Origin: CBDBIG01 sp965205845 [NCBI: bacterium]
Lineage (GTDB): Bacteria; SAR324
DNA: 64,000 nt
Reading direction: 5' to 3'
NCBI GenBank assembly: GCA_965205845.1
Contig: CBDBIG010000004.1
Location: forward strand, 248,001-312,000
The translations under genes were made by a program, and so were the position numbers. Shown here piece after piece: positions 55,199-64,000 of this stretch. Positions within the stretch are counted from its first letter, which is position 1; each line of letters begins with the position of its first letter. Below the pieces are notes generated by a model. That model made no database searches. It was given only the letters and a program-made list of their open reading frames with translations, and was not told where the DNA came from.

Positions 55199-55531
55199 TT
55201 AGGGGTGGTGGGTCGAAAAAGGTGGCGTCGCTTGCTGAAAGCGCAATTCCGTTACCGAGCCACTCTCTTCCAAAAAAGCATGAATCGAAGAGAGCAAGGT
55301 ATTGCGCTCAAATTGTAATTCATGAGCCCAGGCGGCATTGGGTGCGCCCACCCAAAGAACATGGCTTTTTAGGCGTAAAGGGAAGCATTTTTCCGCTAAA
55401 GATGCCCCAACAATGGCAGGCCACTGCTGACGCAGGGTGTGTAATATCCAGGCGTGTTCACGGCCAGCACGCTTAAAAATACCGTGTAAAACCTGCCTAA
55501 GATCAACGGTTTTTTGTGGTAATGGGGCCAT
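55199..55531 (-). CDS. DUF721 protein (DciA-like)
   Basis: 110 residues. The domain pattern fits DUF721: a helix ending WPAIVGASLAEKCFPLRLK, then HVLWVGAPNAAWAHELQFERNTLLSSIHAFL. In several bacteria such proteins (DciA) bind the replicative helicase and help load it. The C-terminal extension seen in some homologues is absent. GGTGGAG lies 5 nt before ATG. Located between bcp and mlaD on the same strand. Confidence 0.8.
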   Translation of the reverse strand: MAPLPQKTVDLRQVLHGIFKRAGREHAWILHTLRQQWPAIVGASLAEKCFPLRLKSHVLWVGAPNAAWAHELQFERNTLLSSIHAFLEESGSVTELRFQQATPPFSTHHP

Positions 55532-55560
55532 GCAATCTCCACCAAGGTAAAAATCAAAAA

Positions 55561-55758
55561 TGATGGGGTGCGTGTCCCTTAGTGACGGTCCCGAGCAATA
55601 ATAATGGGGTGCGTGTTCCCTGTGACGGTCCCGAGCAATGGTTTATGGAGGGTCTTCATTAAAATGGCAAACCCATTCCAAAAAATGCATCGCGTAATCT
55701 TCGGTGTTTTTGTTGATTAAATCATCACTACCCACCACCAAAAAAGCGTTGGTTGAAA
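55561..55758. repeat. duplicated copies of the mlaD 3' end
   Basis: A copy of about 155 bp (about 55603-55758) matches the last about 50 codons of mlaD (55761-55907) with small indels and substitutions. A shorter partial copy of the stop-codon region (about 55561-55600) precedes it. The copies lie downstream of the mlaD stop and are out of frame, so they are non-coding leftovers. Confidence 0.9.
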
Positions 55759-55759
55759 A

Positions 55760-57343
55760 TTATGGGGTGAGTGCTCCTGTGACGGTCCCGAGCAATGGTT
55801 TTAGAGGGTCTTCATTAAAATGCAAACCAATTCCAAAAAATGCATCGCGTAATTCGGTGTTTTTGTTGATTAAATCATCACCACCCACCACCAAAAAAGC
55901 GTTGGAGAAAAAGCGCCAGTGGGCAGAAACTTTTAAATGCACACCCTCATCTCGTCCAAAGTCCCACACATCGAGACCAATGCGATATTGGTCCTTTTTG
56001 CCATAAAACTGGCTTGCTGCCAAGCCAAATTGATTTTCAATAATTCCACCGCGGATCTCTGTGTTAAAATAGCGTTGGGCAATGAGTAAGGAGAGCACAA
56101 ACTCGTCTTTTACAGCCGTTTCTTCCGTGGTTTGCGTGCCCCCACTATTAGTAGTGGTGGTGGTTTTCTTTTCAAGCTTACCATTGGGGCGATCGACCAA
56201 CTGTAATAAATAGTAGCGATCCTTGAGAGGTTGTAAGCGGATATCAAAATACGACTTAAACGCTTGTTGTTTAGATAGGTATTCGGTGCTGCCGCCAATA
56301 TCCAGTTTTAAGCGCGTGGCATCGGTTAAAAACCGGTTGATTCCAGTCAGGGCTTCGTTGAGTTCGTCCACCGTTTTCTCATCGTTTACCAACCGCCCAA
56401 TGCTCCCTTCGCCACGGTCTATTTTGCGCGAAATAGAACGTAAGCTATCCATGGTTTCGTTTATCTTAAAGGTCGAACTGTCTAAATTGTTGAGTAAACT
56501 CCCAATCCGGTCTTTGTTTTCGTTTAGCACTTGGCGCAGGTCGCCCGTGATATTGGGCCCATCTTTGGCTAAAGCCCGACTAAAAGTATCTAAATTGTGC
56601 AAGGTGTTGGTGAGTGCCTCGCGGTTGTCTGCGGCTAGGCGTTGTAAATCTTGGGAGAAGGCAGCAAAATTGACGGTGGTTTTGCGGATATCTTCGCGAT
56701 TTTCAGTGGTGATCGCTGCCATTTCGTCGCTAAAGGTGGAAAAGTTTTTGGTAATGACCTCAATTTCGCCACCAATAACCTGGGTAATGCGTTCAATATC
56801 GGCAGACGCTTTGGCTAGGTTATTCACAATCGCCTCAAGCCGTGCCCTGCCTTTTTCACTGCCAATGGCGTTGTGTAAGCTGGAACTAACCGATTTTAGA
56901 TCCCCCAAAACTCCGCCTAAATTCTCAACAATGCCATCTAAATTGAGGCCCTCTTGAATGCGCCTCACTTTTGCCCCCGAGGGCAGTGTGGGTAGGGTTA
57001 TTGTGCCGGGGTGTAGGTTGATGTACTTGTCCCCTAAAATCCCCAACGACTTAATCGCCGCTGTGCTGTCGATGTGGAGCACATGCTTTTGGTATATGTG
57101 CAAAGTGACCTTTGCTTTTGAGCCTTCAAGGGCAATGCTGGCCACTTGGCCCACCTTGACCCCAGCAATCTGGACGGGTGCGCCAACGCTTAAACCGGAA
57201 ACATTGTCAAAATTTGCAATCAGTGGGTACGTTTTGCTTTGACCGGGAGCCCAGCTGGTTACCAAGATTGAACCGTACACAATGCCAACAAAACCAGCGA
57301 GCATCAGCAACCCAACTTTGAATTCGACGGTCAACTTACCCAT
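55760..57343 (-). CDS. mlaD: MlaD-family MCE protein with long C-terminal extension
   Basis: Periplasmic substrate-binding component of an inner-membrane phospholipid ABC transporter. 527 residues. A membrane anchor (about 7-27) is followed by the MCE domain (about 38-115) with ANFDNVSGLSVGAPVQIAGVKVGQV. A long helical stretch (about 140-330) resembles MCE tail helices. A C-terminal beta-rich region (YFNTEIRGGIIENQFGL; VHLKVSAHWRFFSNAFLVV) looks like an outer-membrane-type extension, as in long MlaD proteins of some proteobacteria. It begins 18 bp after the mlaE stop; its 3' end is duplicated downstream. Confidence 0.92.
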   Translation of the reverse strand: MGKLTVEFKVGLLMLAGFVGIVYGSILVTSWAPGQSKTYPLIANFDNVSGLSVGAPVQIAGVKVGQVASIALEGSKAKVTLHIYQKHVLHIDSTAAIKSLGILGDKYINLHPGTITLPTLPSGAKVRRIQEGLNLDGIVENLGGVLGDLKSVSSSLHNAIGSEKGRARLEAIVNNLAKASADIERITQVIGGEIEVITKNFSTFSDEMAAITTENREDIRKTTVNFAAFSQDLQRLAADNREALTNTLHNLDTFSRALAKDGPNITGDLRQVLNENKDRIGSLLNNLDSSTFKINETMDSLRSISRKIDRGEGSIGRLVNDEKTVDELNEALTGINRFLTDATRLKLDIGGSTEYLSKQQAFKSYFDIRLQPLKDRYYLLQLVDRPNGKLEKKTTTTTNSGGTQTTEETAVKDEFVLSLLIAQRYFNTEIRGGIIENQFGLAASQFYGKKDQYRIGLDVWDFGRDEGVHLKVSAHWRFFSNAFLVVGGDDLINKNTELRDAFFGIGLHFNEDPLKPLLGTVTGALTP

Positions 57344-57361
57344 AGGGTGCGATTCTTCTTT

Positions 57362-58150
57362 TTAGGATTGCCAAAATACGGTAATGAGGTAGTCGGCCAG
57401 TAAAATAAGTACTGCAGCCATAACCACCGCCTCGGTAGTGGCGCGCCCTACGCCTTCGGCGCCGCCCTTGGTATAATAGCCCTTGTAAGCACCTACCTGG
57501 GTTAAGATAAGGCCAAATACAATGCTTTTAAGCGTGCCCTGCATAATATCACTGAAGGTTACAAAGGCTAAAATTTTGGCATAAAAAATTCCACCATCGA
57601 CCCCCAAAAGGAGGACACCCACCAAGTATCCGCCCACAATCCCCATTAAGTCAGCGATAACGGCAAGCATGGGCATGACGAGCATGCCCGCCAAAATACG
57701 CGGTGTGACGAGGTATTGTACAGGGTTCACTGCCAGTGATACCAAGGCATCAATTTGTTCTGTAACCCTCATGGTACCCAGCTCTGCTGCAATGGCAGAC
57801 CCAGCCCGTGCATTTACCATGAGTGAGGCTAGCACAGGTCCTAATTCGCGCACCATGGCAACCGCTACCAAGCCTCCCACAATGGACTCCGAGCCAAAGT
57901 CGCGCAGGGAGCGATAGGTTTGAAAAGTGAGGACCATCCCCGTAAAAATCCCTGTCAAAATAACCACACCGAGTGATTTGTTTCCCACAAACTCCATTTG
58001 GCGGATGACAAGGCGCAAACGAAACGGTGGAACAAAAATAAGGCCAATGGCTTGAACAAGTTGTCGCCCAACACCACCCATTGTTTCAACATGAAGCAAG
58101 GCATTGCGACCAAGATGCTCAATCCATTTGGGGTTCGAAACGGGCTGCAC
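57362..58150 (-). CDS. mlaE: MlaE-family ABC transporter permease
   Basis: Inner-membrane permease of the Mla/MCE lipid transport system. 262 residues with about five hydrophobic segments. The conserved core includes GMVLTFQTYRSLRDFGSES, AVAMVRELGPVLASLMV, the GSAIAAELGTMRVTEQIDAL signature and TTEAVVMAAVLILLADYLI. The ATPase gene mlaF that normally accompanies it is not found between mlaE and mlaD or upstream of mlaE in this window. Confidence 0.95.
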   Translation of the reverse strand: MQPVSNPKWIEHLGRNALLHVETMGGVGRQLVQAIGLIFVPPFRLRLVIRQMEFVGNKSLGVVILTGIFTGMVLTFQTYRSLRDFGSESIVGGLVAVAMVRELGPVLASLMVNARAGSAIAAELGTMRVTEQIDALVSLAVNPVQYLVTPRILAGMLVMPMLAVIADLMGIVGGYLVGVLLLGVDGGIFYAKILAFVTFSDIMQGTLKSIVFGLILTQVGAYKGYYTKGGAEGVGRATTEAVVMAAVLILLADYLITVFWQS

Positions 58151-58525
58151 GGGTTTTTAAATCCCTCTAGTTTTAAGTTTAAAATTCAAGGTGACAATCG
58201 CCAGCCGAGGAGGAAAAGTTGGATTAAAATCAATAGTCAGGCAAAACGCCAAAAGCGCATCGCACCAAAGCAATCCATTTTTGGGCAAAAGCCATGGTAA
58301 TCCGAAATACACACCGTACGCAAAGGCTCTCCAAGAGATGAAGCCTGCATGCTAAGAAGCACTTGAAACGGATGAGAGAAAGTTTTTATAAATTATCTCT
58401 TGCATTCAATCTTAAAATTGTGGCACGTACGCAGACTGGTCGTGCAAGTGGTGTCGTTTGGACTTTGGGCTTTTGGAAGCTGGTTACGCGCAGCGGGTGC
58501 GAGCAATGGGGGTAGGATTGGCTTG

Positions 58526-58553
58526 TTGTAGCTGTACGATGCGATAGCATAAT
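58526..58553 (+). promoter_or_regulatory. candidate promoter of the str ribosomal operon
   Basis: TTGTAG and CATAAT with a 16-bp spacer end 41 bp before the rpsL start. Placement is sensible but the -35 match is weak. Confidence 0.35.
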
Positions 58554-58594
58554 GACTAAACTTGATAAACTGTAGTTAAGGAGACATTTGGCGG

Positions 58595-58966
58595 ATGCCT
58601 ACATTGAATCAATTGGTACGCAAAGGGCGTAAAAGTAGGGTTGCCAAAGCAAAAACGCCTGCATTGCAAAGTTGCCCTCAAAAACGGGGAGTATGCGTGC
58701 GCGTGTACACCACCACTCCTAAAAAACCCAATTCTGCTTTGCGCAAGGTGGCGCGGGTTCGCTTGACCAATGGAATTGAGGTTAACAGTTACATTCCGGG
58801 GATTGGGCACAATCTGCAAGAGCACTCCATTGTACTCATTCGTGGTGGGCGTGTAAAAGACCTCCCTGGGGTGCGCTACCACATTGTGCGTGGCACGCTG
58901 GATACGGCGTCTACAAGCAATCGCAAGCAAGGACGTTCCAAGTACGGCACTAAAAAAGAGAGCTAG
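58595..58966 (+). CDS. rpsL: 30S ribosomal protein S12
   Basis: Decoding-centre protein of the small subunit. 123 residues, full length. The decoding loop [19 protein letters not shown] and the [22 protein letters not shown] block are unchanged from the family, including the lysine whose change gives streptomycin resistance. AAGGAG lies 11 nt before ATG. First gene of the rpsL-rpsG-fusA-tuf-rpsJ run. Confidence 0.98.
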   Translation: MPTLNQLVRKGRKSRVAKAKTPALQSCPQKRGVCVRVYTTTPKKPNSALRKVARVRLTNGIEVNSYIPGIGHNLQEHSIVLIRGGRVKDLPGVRYHIVRGTLDTASTSNRKQGRSKYGTKKES

Positions 58967-59164
58967 ACGGTCAGCCTTTGGTTTCAATACGATGTCGAAT
59001 GCGCGTGCGTTTTTTCCATAAAAAGTCTTGCTTTTTAATTTAACCATGGATATGGTGGCTTGTTTAGCACTGGGCGTCATCAGATGCTGGTTGGGCTTTG
59101 GGTGCTTTGTTGATAAATTGTCTTTAGTTTGAATGGGTTGAATTTTAAATGGTAGTTAATTCTG

Positions 59165-59638
59165 ATGTCTAGGCGCAGACGTGCAGTGCATAGGGATGTT
59201 TTTCCCGACCCCAAATACCATGATGTATTGATTGGTAAGTTTATCAATGCGTTGATGCGCGATGGCAAGAAGAGCACGGCAAGATCTATTTTGTATAAGG
59301 CTATGACGCGGATTGAGGAAAAAGAACGTGAGGCACCCCCTCTTGAAGTGGTAAAGGCAGCGGTGGAAAAAATTAAACCTGTAGTTGAGGTGAAGTCGCG
59401 GAGGGTGGGCGGTTCAACCTATCAAGTGCCGGTTGAGGTAAAGCCTGAGAGGCGTCAGGCCCTGGGTATCCGTTGGATCATTCAAAGTGCTGCATCGCGC
59501 GGTGGTCGTTCGATGGAGGAAAAACTGACCAATGAGCTGTTAGATGCTTTTCAAGGTCGCGGGAGTGCGCTTCGCAAAAAAGAAGAGGTGCAGCGGATGG
59601 CGGAAGCAAATCGTGCTTTTGCCCACTATCGTTGGTAG
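59165..59638 (+). CDS. rpsG: 30S ribosomal protein S7
   Basis: Primary assembly protein of the 30S head. 157 residues, normal length. MSRRRRAVHRDVFPDPKY, VGGSTYQVPVEVKPERR and ALGIRWIIQSAASRGGRSMEE are the standard blocks. It follows rpsL by 198 bp, a wider gap than usual for this operon, which might hold a leader or regulatory structure. No obvious ribosome binding site. Confidence 0.98.
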   Translation: MSRRRRAVHRDVFPDPKYHDVLIGKFINALMRDGKKSTARSILYKAMTRIEEKEREAPPLEVVKAAVEKIKPVVEVKSRRVGGSTYQVPVEVKPERRQALGIRWIIQSAASRGGRSMEEKLTNELLDAFQGRGSALRKKEEVQRMAEANRAFAHYRW

Positions 59639-59707
59639 GTAAACAGGTGTTCTCGTCGTGAGGCGATGGGTGTTAATGAAACAGAAATTTTTGCAGGTAA
59701 TGAAGCC

Positions 59708-61804
59708 ATGACTAGGCAGCAACCCCTGGAGCGGTATCGCAATATAGGGATTATGGCACATATTGACGCTGGCAAAACCACCACCACCGAGCGCGTGTTG
59801 TATTATACGGGCCGCAGCCACAAAATAGGTGAGGTGCATGATGGCGCGGCAACCATGGATTGGATGGAGCAAGAGCAAGAACGCGGAATCACCATCACTT
59901 CTGCGGCGACGTTTTGCCAGTGGAAGGTGGGGAGCAAGGATTATTGCATCAACATTATCGATACCCCTGGCCACGTTGATTTTACCATTGAGGTGGAGCG
60001 CTCCTTGCGCGTGCTCGATGGTGCTGTTGCCGTGTTTGATGCGGTGAGCGGGGTAGAACCTCAGTCAGAAACCGTGTGGAGGCAGGCGGATAAGTACAAG
60101 GTTCCCCGCATTTGTTTTGTGAATAAGATGGACCGCATGGGGGCTTCTTATGAGAAGTCTATTGCCAGTATTGAAGAGCGCTTAGGGGCACGCACGCTGC
60201 CTTTGCATGTGCCGATTGGCGCAGAGGATCGGTTTGTTGGCATGGTGGACTTGGTTTCGATGAAGGCCGTTCGATTTTTGAATGAGGATCTGGGTGCCAA
60301 ATATAACATTGAGAATATTCCTGAGGCGTTAAAAGTCAAGGCAGAAGCGGCACGGGAAAAGATGCTGGATATTTTGTCTGAGGAGGATGATGCGCTTACG
60401 GAGAAGATTTTATCTGAGGTGGAGTTGAGCGTGGAGGATGTTCAACGCTCGATTCGAGAAGGTGTTTTGGCGCATCGATTTGTTCCCGTGCTTTGCGGGT
60501 CTGCCTTTAAGAACAAAGGTGTGCAAATGCTACTCGATGCGGTGGTGTGCTATCTGCCGTCTCCCATTGAAGTGCCTGCCGTAAGGGGTGAACACGTAAA
60601 AACAAAAGAGGCCATGGAACGCAAGGCGGGCGATGATGAGCCTTTTTCTGCGTTGGCATTTAAAGTAATGACCGACCCTTATGTGGGGCAGCTGACTTTT
60701 TTGCGCGTTTATTCGGGCAAAATGCGGCAAGGCAGCCAAGTGCTAAACTCGGTAAAAGGGACCAAGGCACGTGTGGGGCGCCTTGTGCGCATGCATGCAA
60801 ACAAGCGTGAAGAGGTGGCGGAGATCTTGGCAGGGGATATTGGTGCCGCGATTGGCCTGGGTGATGTGAATACGGGCGAAACGATTTGTGATGTTTCGAA
60901 CCCAATTGTGTTAGAGCGCATGGAATTCCCTGAACCCGTGATTGATGTGGCGGTCGAGCCCAAAACCAAGGCGGACTATGAGAAAATGGGGGTGGCTTTG
61001 CAAAAGCTGGCGCAAGAAGATCCATCCTTTAGGGTCCGCACAGATGAAGAGTCGAATCAGACCATCATTTCGGGGATGGGAGAACTGCACCTGGAGGTTT
61101 TGGTGGATCGCATGCAGCGCGAGTTTAGAGTGGATAGCAACGTGGGAAAGCCTCAGGTGGCCTACCGCGAGACGATTACCAAAGCGGCGGAAATCGATCA
61201 CAAATATGTGAAGCAAAGCGGTGGTCGCGGGCAGTATGCCCACGTGGTCTTAAATGTCGAGCCTTTATCGCCTGGGGAAGGGTATGTGTTTGAGAGTGCC
61301 ATTGTGGGTGGGGCTATCCCTAAGGAGTACATCCCAGCCGTGGAGAAAGGTGTCCAAGAAGCACTGTCTTCTGGCATATTGGCGGGCTATCCCTTGGTAG
61401 ACCTCAAGGTGGTTTTAGAAGATGGCTCATACCATGATGTGGACTCTTCGGAAATGGCATTTAAAATTTGCGCCTCTATTGGGGTGAAGGACGCCTTACG
61501 TAAGGGGGGCCCCGCTTTGTTAGAGCCGATGATGTCGGTCGAGGTCGTCTGCCCGCCTGATTTCACAGGCGATGTGATTGGCGACTTGAGTAGTCGCCGA
61601 GGTAAGATTAAGGGGATGGAAGAGCGTGCCGGCGTGCAGGTCATTGATGCGGAGACGCCATTGGGTGAGATGTTTGGGTATTCCACACAATTAAGGTCGA
61701 TGACTCAGGGGCGCGCATCGTATACGATGCAATTTGCGCACTACGAGAAAGCACCAAATACAGTGGTAGATCAATTGGCGGCATCATCGCGAAAAACGGG
61801 TTAA
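59708..61804 (+). CDS. fusA: elongation factor G
   Basis: Ribosomal translocase GTPase. About 698 residues from ATG 59708, which gives the family N-terminus ([19 protein letters not shown]); the frame extends to 59666 without homology. The P-loop is at about 17-24, DTPGHVDF is switch II, and NKMD binds the guanine. Domains II-V are complete. The stop codon lies within a 22-bp palindrome. Part of the str operon. Confidence 0.97.
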   Translation: MTRQQPLERYRNIGIMAHIDAGKTTTTERVLYYTGRSHKIGEVHDGAATMDWMEQEQERGITITSAATFCQWKVGSKDYCINIIDTPGHVDFTIEVERSLRVLDGAVAVFDAVSGVEPQSETVWRQADKYKVPRICFVNKMDRMGASYEKSIASIEERLGARTLPLHVPIGAEDRFVGMVDLVSMKAVRFLNEDLGAKYNIENIPEALKVKAEAAREKMLDILSEEDDALTEKILSEVELSVEDVQRSIREGVLAHRFVPVLCGSAFKNKGVQMLLDAVVCYLPSPIEVPAVRGEHVKTKEAMERKAGDDEPFSALAFKVMTDPYVGQLTFLRVYSGKMRQGSQVLNSVKGTKARVGRLVRMHANKREEVAEILAGDIGAAIGLGDVNTGETICDVSNPIVLERMEFPEPVIDVAVEPKTKADYEKMGVALQKLAQEDPSFRVRTDEESNQTIISGMGELHLEVLVDRMQREFRVDSNVGKPQVAYRETITKAAEIDHKYVKQSGGRGQYAHVVLNVEPLSPGEGYVFESAIVGGAIPKEYIPAVEKGVQEALSSGILAGYPLVDLKVVLEDGSYHDVDSSEMAFKICASIGVKDALRKGGPALLEPMMSVEVVCPPDFTGDVIGDLSSRRGKIKGMEERAGVQVIDAETPLGEMFGYSTQLRSMTQGRASYTMQFAHYEKAPNTVVDQLAASSRKTG

Positions 61805-61815
61805 ATTACCCGTTT
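61794..61815. terminator. palindrome over the fusA stop codon
   Basis: AAACGGGT and ACCCGTTT are perfect arms with a 6-nt loop containing the TAA stop. No T-run follows. It could be an attenuator or an mRNA processing site between fusA and tuf. Confidence 0.35.
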
Positions 61816-62000
61816 GGAGGGTTGATGTGGTTAAGGTGTCTGTCAAAGTTGCGTTTTGTGAAGATAAAAAAGCGAGTAAGGCGAGTAAAAGATCACCGTA
61901 GCGTATGAGGACGTGGTTGGTTTTGTAATAACCGACCCAAACCGTGATTTCATCCATTATGATTAATCTTCGTTGTTATTAAAGGGAGAAGAGAGTATCC

Positions 62001-63203
62001 ATGGCGAAGGAGAAATTTGACCGTTCTAAGGTGCATGTCAACATAGGCACAATTGGCCATGTTGATCATGGTAAAACAACACTAACTGCTGCCATTACCA
62101 AGAGCTTATCGCTAAAGGGTTATGCTGACTTCCAGGCTTTTGATCAGATTGACAAGGCGCCTGAGGAAAAGGCACGTGGAATTACCATTGCAACATCCCA
62201 CGTGGAATACCAAACAGACACTCGGCATTATGCCCATGTAGACTGCCCTGGTCACGCTGATTATGTTAAAAATATGATTACGGGTGCCGCCCAGATGGAC
62301 GGTGCCATTTTGGTTGTCTCCGCCGCAGACGGTCCTATGCCTCAGACTCGTGAGCACATTTTGTTGGCGCGTCAGGTGGGGGTTCCCTACATTGTGGTGT
62401 TTTTGAACAAGGTTGATCAGGTAGGTGATGATGATGATCTGCTGGAGTTGGTCGAAATGGAAATTCGCGAATTGCTTGACATGTATGATTTTCCAGGGGA
62501 TGACATCCCCATCGTACGTGGTTCTGCTCTAAAAGCTCTAGAAAGTGCCGGCAGCGATACTGCTGCTGTTGAATTTAAGCCTATTTATGACCTTATGGAT
62601 GCGGTCGATAAAACGATTCCAAACCCTGTGCGCGATGTCGACAAGCCCTTTTTAATGCCTGTGGAGGATGTTTTTTCTATTTCTGGCCGGGGCACTGTAG
62701 CCACGGGAAGGGTTGAGCGCGGGGTTGTAAAGGTGGGGGAAAGTGTGGATGTTGTTGGCATGCGCGAAACCCAAAGTACGGTGGTGACGGGGGTCGAGAT
62801 GTTTCGCAAATTGCTTGATGAAGGGCGTGCGGGTGACAATGTGGGCGTTTTGTTGCGAGGTTTGAAACGTGAAGACATTGAGCGGGGGCAAGTTTTGGCA
62901 AAGCCTGGTTCTATCACACCCCACACGGATTTTAAAGGGCAGGTGTATGTTTTAAACAAGGATGAGGGTGGGCGGCACACACCATTTTTTAATAACTATC
63001 GGCCGCAGTTTTATTTTCGCACAACGGATGTGACGGGGGAGATAAACCTCCCATCGGGGACAGAGATGGTGATGCCTGGTGATAATGTGGCCATTGAGGT
63101 GAAATTGATTACCCCGATTGCAATGGAGACCGAGTTGCGTTTTGCCATTCGCGAGGGTGGTCGTACGGTGGGATCAGGGGTGATTTCCAAGATTAGCAAA
63201 TAG
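62001..63203 (+). CDS. tuf: elongation factor Tu
   Basis: Delivers aminoacyl-tRNA to the ribosome. 400 residues, slightly long because of an extra stretch ([14 protein letters not shown]) near the NKVD motif and an insertion in the domain 1-2 linker. GHVDHGKT is at 19-26, DCPGHAD is switch II, and NKVD binds the base. AAAGGGAGAAG precedes ATG. A 196-bp gap after fusA may contain its own promoter, as is common for tuf. Confidence 0.97.
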   Translation: MAKEKFDRSKVHVNIGTIGHVDHGKTTLTAAITKSLSLKGYADFQAFDQIDKAPEEKARGITIATSHVEYQTDTRHYAHVDCPGHADYVKNMITGAAQMDGAILVVSAADGPMPQTREHILLARQVGVPYIVVFLNKVDQVGDDDDLLELVEMEIRELLDMYDFPGDDIPIVRGSALKALESAGSDTAAVEFKPIYDLMDAVDKTIPNPVRDVDKPFLMPVEDVFSISGRGTVATGRVERGVVKVGESVDVVGMRETQSTVVTGVEMFRKLLDEGRAGDNVGVLLRGLKREDIERGQVLAKPGSITPHTDFKGQVYVLNKDEGGRHTPFFNNYRPQFYFRTTDVTGEINLPSGTEMVMPGDNVAIEVKLITPIAMETELRFAIREGGRTVGSGVISKISK

Positions 63204-63302
63204 GCTTCGAACGCACTGGACGAATGAGAGACATTCTGTCGTGAAGCGTTCTATGTTTGCTTGCTTTTTGAAAATTTTTTTGGGTTTACGAAGGTATTGT
63301 TT

Positions 63303-63620
63303 GTGGCGGTTAGTCAACACATTAAGATGCGATTTCAAGCGTATGACCATGCCCTGCTTGATCAGACGGTGCGTGAGATTGTGAATGCTGTACGCCGTAC
63401 AGGGGCGCAGATAAACGGCCCCATTCCGTTACCTACACGGCGGTCGATCATCACGGTGTTGCGCTCGCCCCATGTGGATAAAAAATCGCGGGAGCAGTTT
63501 GAAACACGCGTCCACAAACGACTGCTGTACATTGTTGAACCAAACACCCAAACCATGGATGCTTTGATGAAACTGGATATTTCTGCGGGTATTGATGTGA
63601 GCATGAAGCAGGGTTCATAA
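63303..63620 (+). CDS. rpsJ: 30S ribosomal protein S10
   Basis: Small-subunit protein, also the transcription antitermination factor NusE. 105 residues from GTG 63303, with AAGG 8 nt upstream; the frame is open from 63261 but the family starts here. [16 protein letters not shown] and [19 protein letters not shown] are diagnostic. Usually the first gene of the S10 operon and followed by rplC, but here rplD comes next. The TAA stop overlaps an ATG (TAATG). Confidence 0.97.
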   Translation: MAVSQHIKMRFQAYDHALLDQTVREIVNAVRRTGAQINGPIPLPTRRSIITVLRSPHVDKKSREQFETRVHKRLLYIVEPNTQTMDALMKLDISAGIDVSMKQGS

Positions 63621-63754
63621 TGCGTAAACAGACGGGTGGCAAATCGATCGGTCTGCCACACGTGAATATTGATTTGAGAGATGATGGTTCAGTTAAAAAT
63701 GATGGATCGCAACGGCTCGACGGCAGGGAGTGTTTCTGTGGGCGAGGTGTTTGA
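63620..63754 (+). CDS. possible 44-aa frame coupled to rpsJ (doubtful)
   Basis: Starts at the ATG overlapping the rpsJ stop and overlaps the beginning of rplD in another frame. The first 22 residues (RKQTGGKSIGLPHVNIDL) look protein-like, and the rest is probably random. No similarity to L3. It may only serve translational coupling, or be a remnant at the junction where rplC was lost. Confidence 0.25.
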   Translation: MRKQTGGKSIGLPHVNIDLRDDGSVKNDGSQRLDGRECFCGRGV

Positions 63755-64000
63755 CACGCCTTTGCACCATGAACTGTTACGGTGTGCGGTAACGTTGCGA
63801 CGGGTTAATTCCCATCAGCGGACCGCTGCTGTTAAAACGCGTTTTCAAGTTTCTGGGTCGAGGCGTAAACTTTATCGTCAAAAAGGGACCGGGCGTGCGC
63901 GCCCTGGGGATGTCAAATCTGCGCAACGGCGTGGTGGTGGAATCGTACATGGCCCCGTGACAGGCAAACGTGCTTATAAGATGAACAAAAAAGCACGCCA
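63681..64000 (+). CDS. rplD: 50S ribosomal protein L4, 3' truncated by window edge
   Basis: Lines the nascent-chain exit tunnel. About 106 residues are visible. KLYRQKGTGRARPGDVKSAQRRGGG is the conserved loop that approaches the tunnel, and VHGPVTGKRAYKMNKKAR follows as usual. The start is ATG 63681 or 63684; a stop codon lies just upstream in frame. It follows rpsJ by 60 bp without the expected rplC between. Confidence 0.93.
   Translation, partial: MMVQLKMMDRNGSTAGSVSVGEVFDTPLHHELLRCAVTLRRVNSHQRTAAVKTRFQVSGSRRKLYRQKGTGRARPGDVKSAQRRGGGIVHGPVTGKRAYKMNKKAR

Noticed and set aside
63620-63754. Remnant of rplC in the rpsJ-rplD junction
   Set aside because: The 44-codon frame shows no similarity to the conserved L3 segments; kept only as a doubtful coupled ORF.

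Overview
The window comes from a Gram-negative proteobacterium with roughly balanced base composition. It carries lipid A synthesis (lpxB), a Tat component, MlaE/MlaD outer-membrane lipid transport genes, an IHF-alpha-like protein, LpoB-type and MltD-type cell-wall proteins, and a classic str ribosomal operon. I cannot fix the class from sequence alone. Alphaproteobacterial, deltaproteobacterial and magnetococcal affinities are all conceivable. TGA is used as an ordinary stop by many genes (rsfS, cysO and others), so the code is standard.

Layout. 1-4,640: a 5'-truncated SDR oxidoreductase, a lactonase-like metallo-beta-lactamase protein, a PilZ-like membrane protein and a tRNase Z-like protein. 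5,200-8,020: gloA, rpiA, a tatB with a long Lys/Ala repeat tail, and rsfS. 8,300-14,360: a lipoprotein cluster (LpoB-like, COG3014-like, TPR lipoprotein) ending in an 843-residue HEAT/zinc/TPR protein. 14,400-18,450: sulfur metabolism (cysteine desulfurase, CysM-type cysteine synthase, and a ubiquitin-like sulfur carrier with a C-terminal tail), interrupted by a 15-copy 43-bp tandem array. 19,000-24,600: another metallo-hydrolase, a decayed DUF2335 cassette, and pdhB/pdhC flanking a coiled-coil membrane protein. 25,700-33,700: lpxB, a lipoprotein, rpoZ, a beta-propeller protein, ispE, a CarD-like regulator and an MFS transporter. 33,700-46,020: an unknown protein, a large acyl-CoA dehydrogenase, a J-domain protein, pyk, tatD, a GNAT protein, a SAM hydroxide adenosyltransferase, hemB and tRNA-Arg(TCG). 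46,780-58,150: mltD, ihfA, ppdK, a membrane protein, a bcp peroxiredoxin, a DUF721/DciA protein, mlaD and mlaE. 58,600-64,000: rpsL-rpsG-fusA-tuf-rpsJ-rplD, with rplC missing from its usual place.

The most striking observation is the bcp peroxiredoxin at 54,433-54,876. It has an in-frame TGA exactly at the peroxidatic cysteine codon. A strong 8-bp hairpin with a G-starting loop begins 15 nt after the TGA, with its loop 23 nt away, which fits a bacterial SECIS element. This is probably a selenoprotein that standard gene callers would miss. The second theme is a family of minisatellites (units 39-97 bp) at gene boundaries. Several units contain the end of the adjacent coding sequence (pyk, mlaD, bcp) or the ribosome binding site (lpxB), which suggests local tandem amplification of gene ends.
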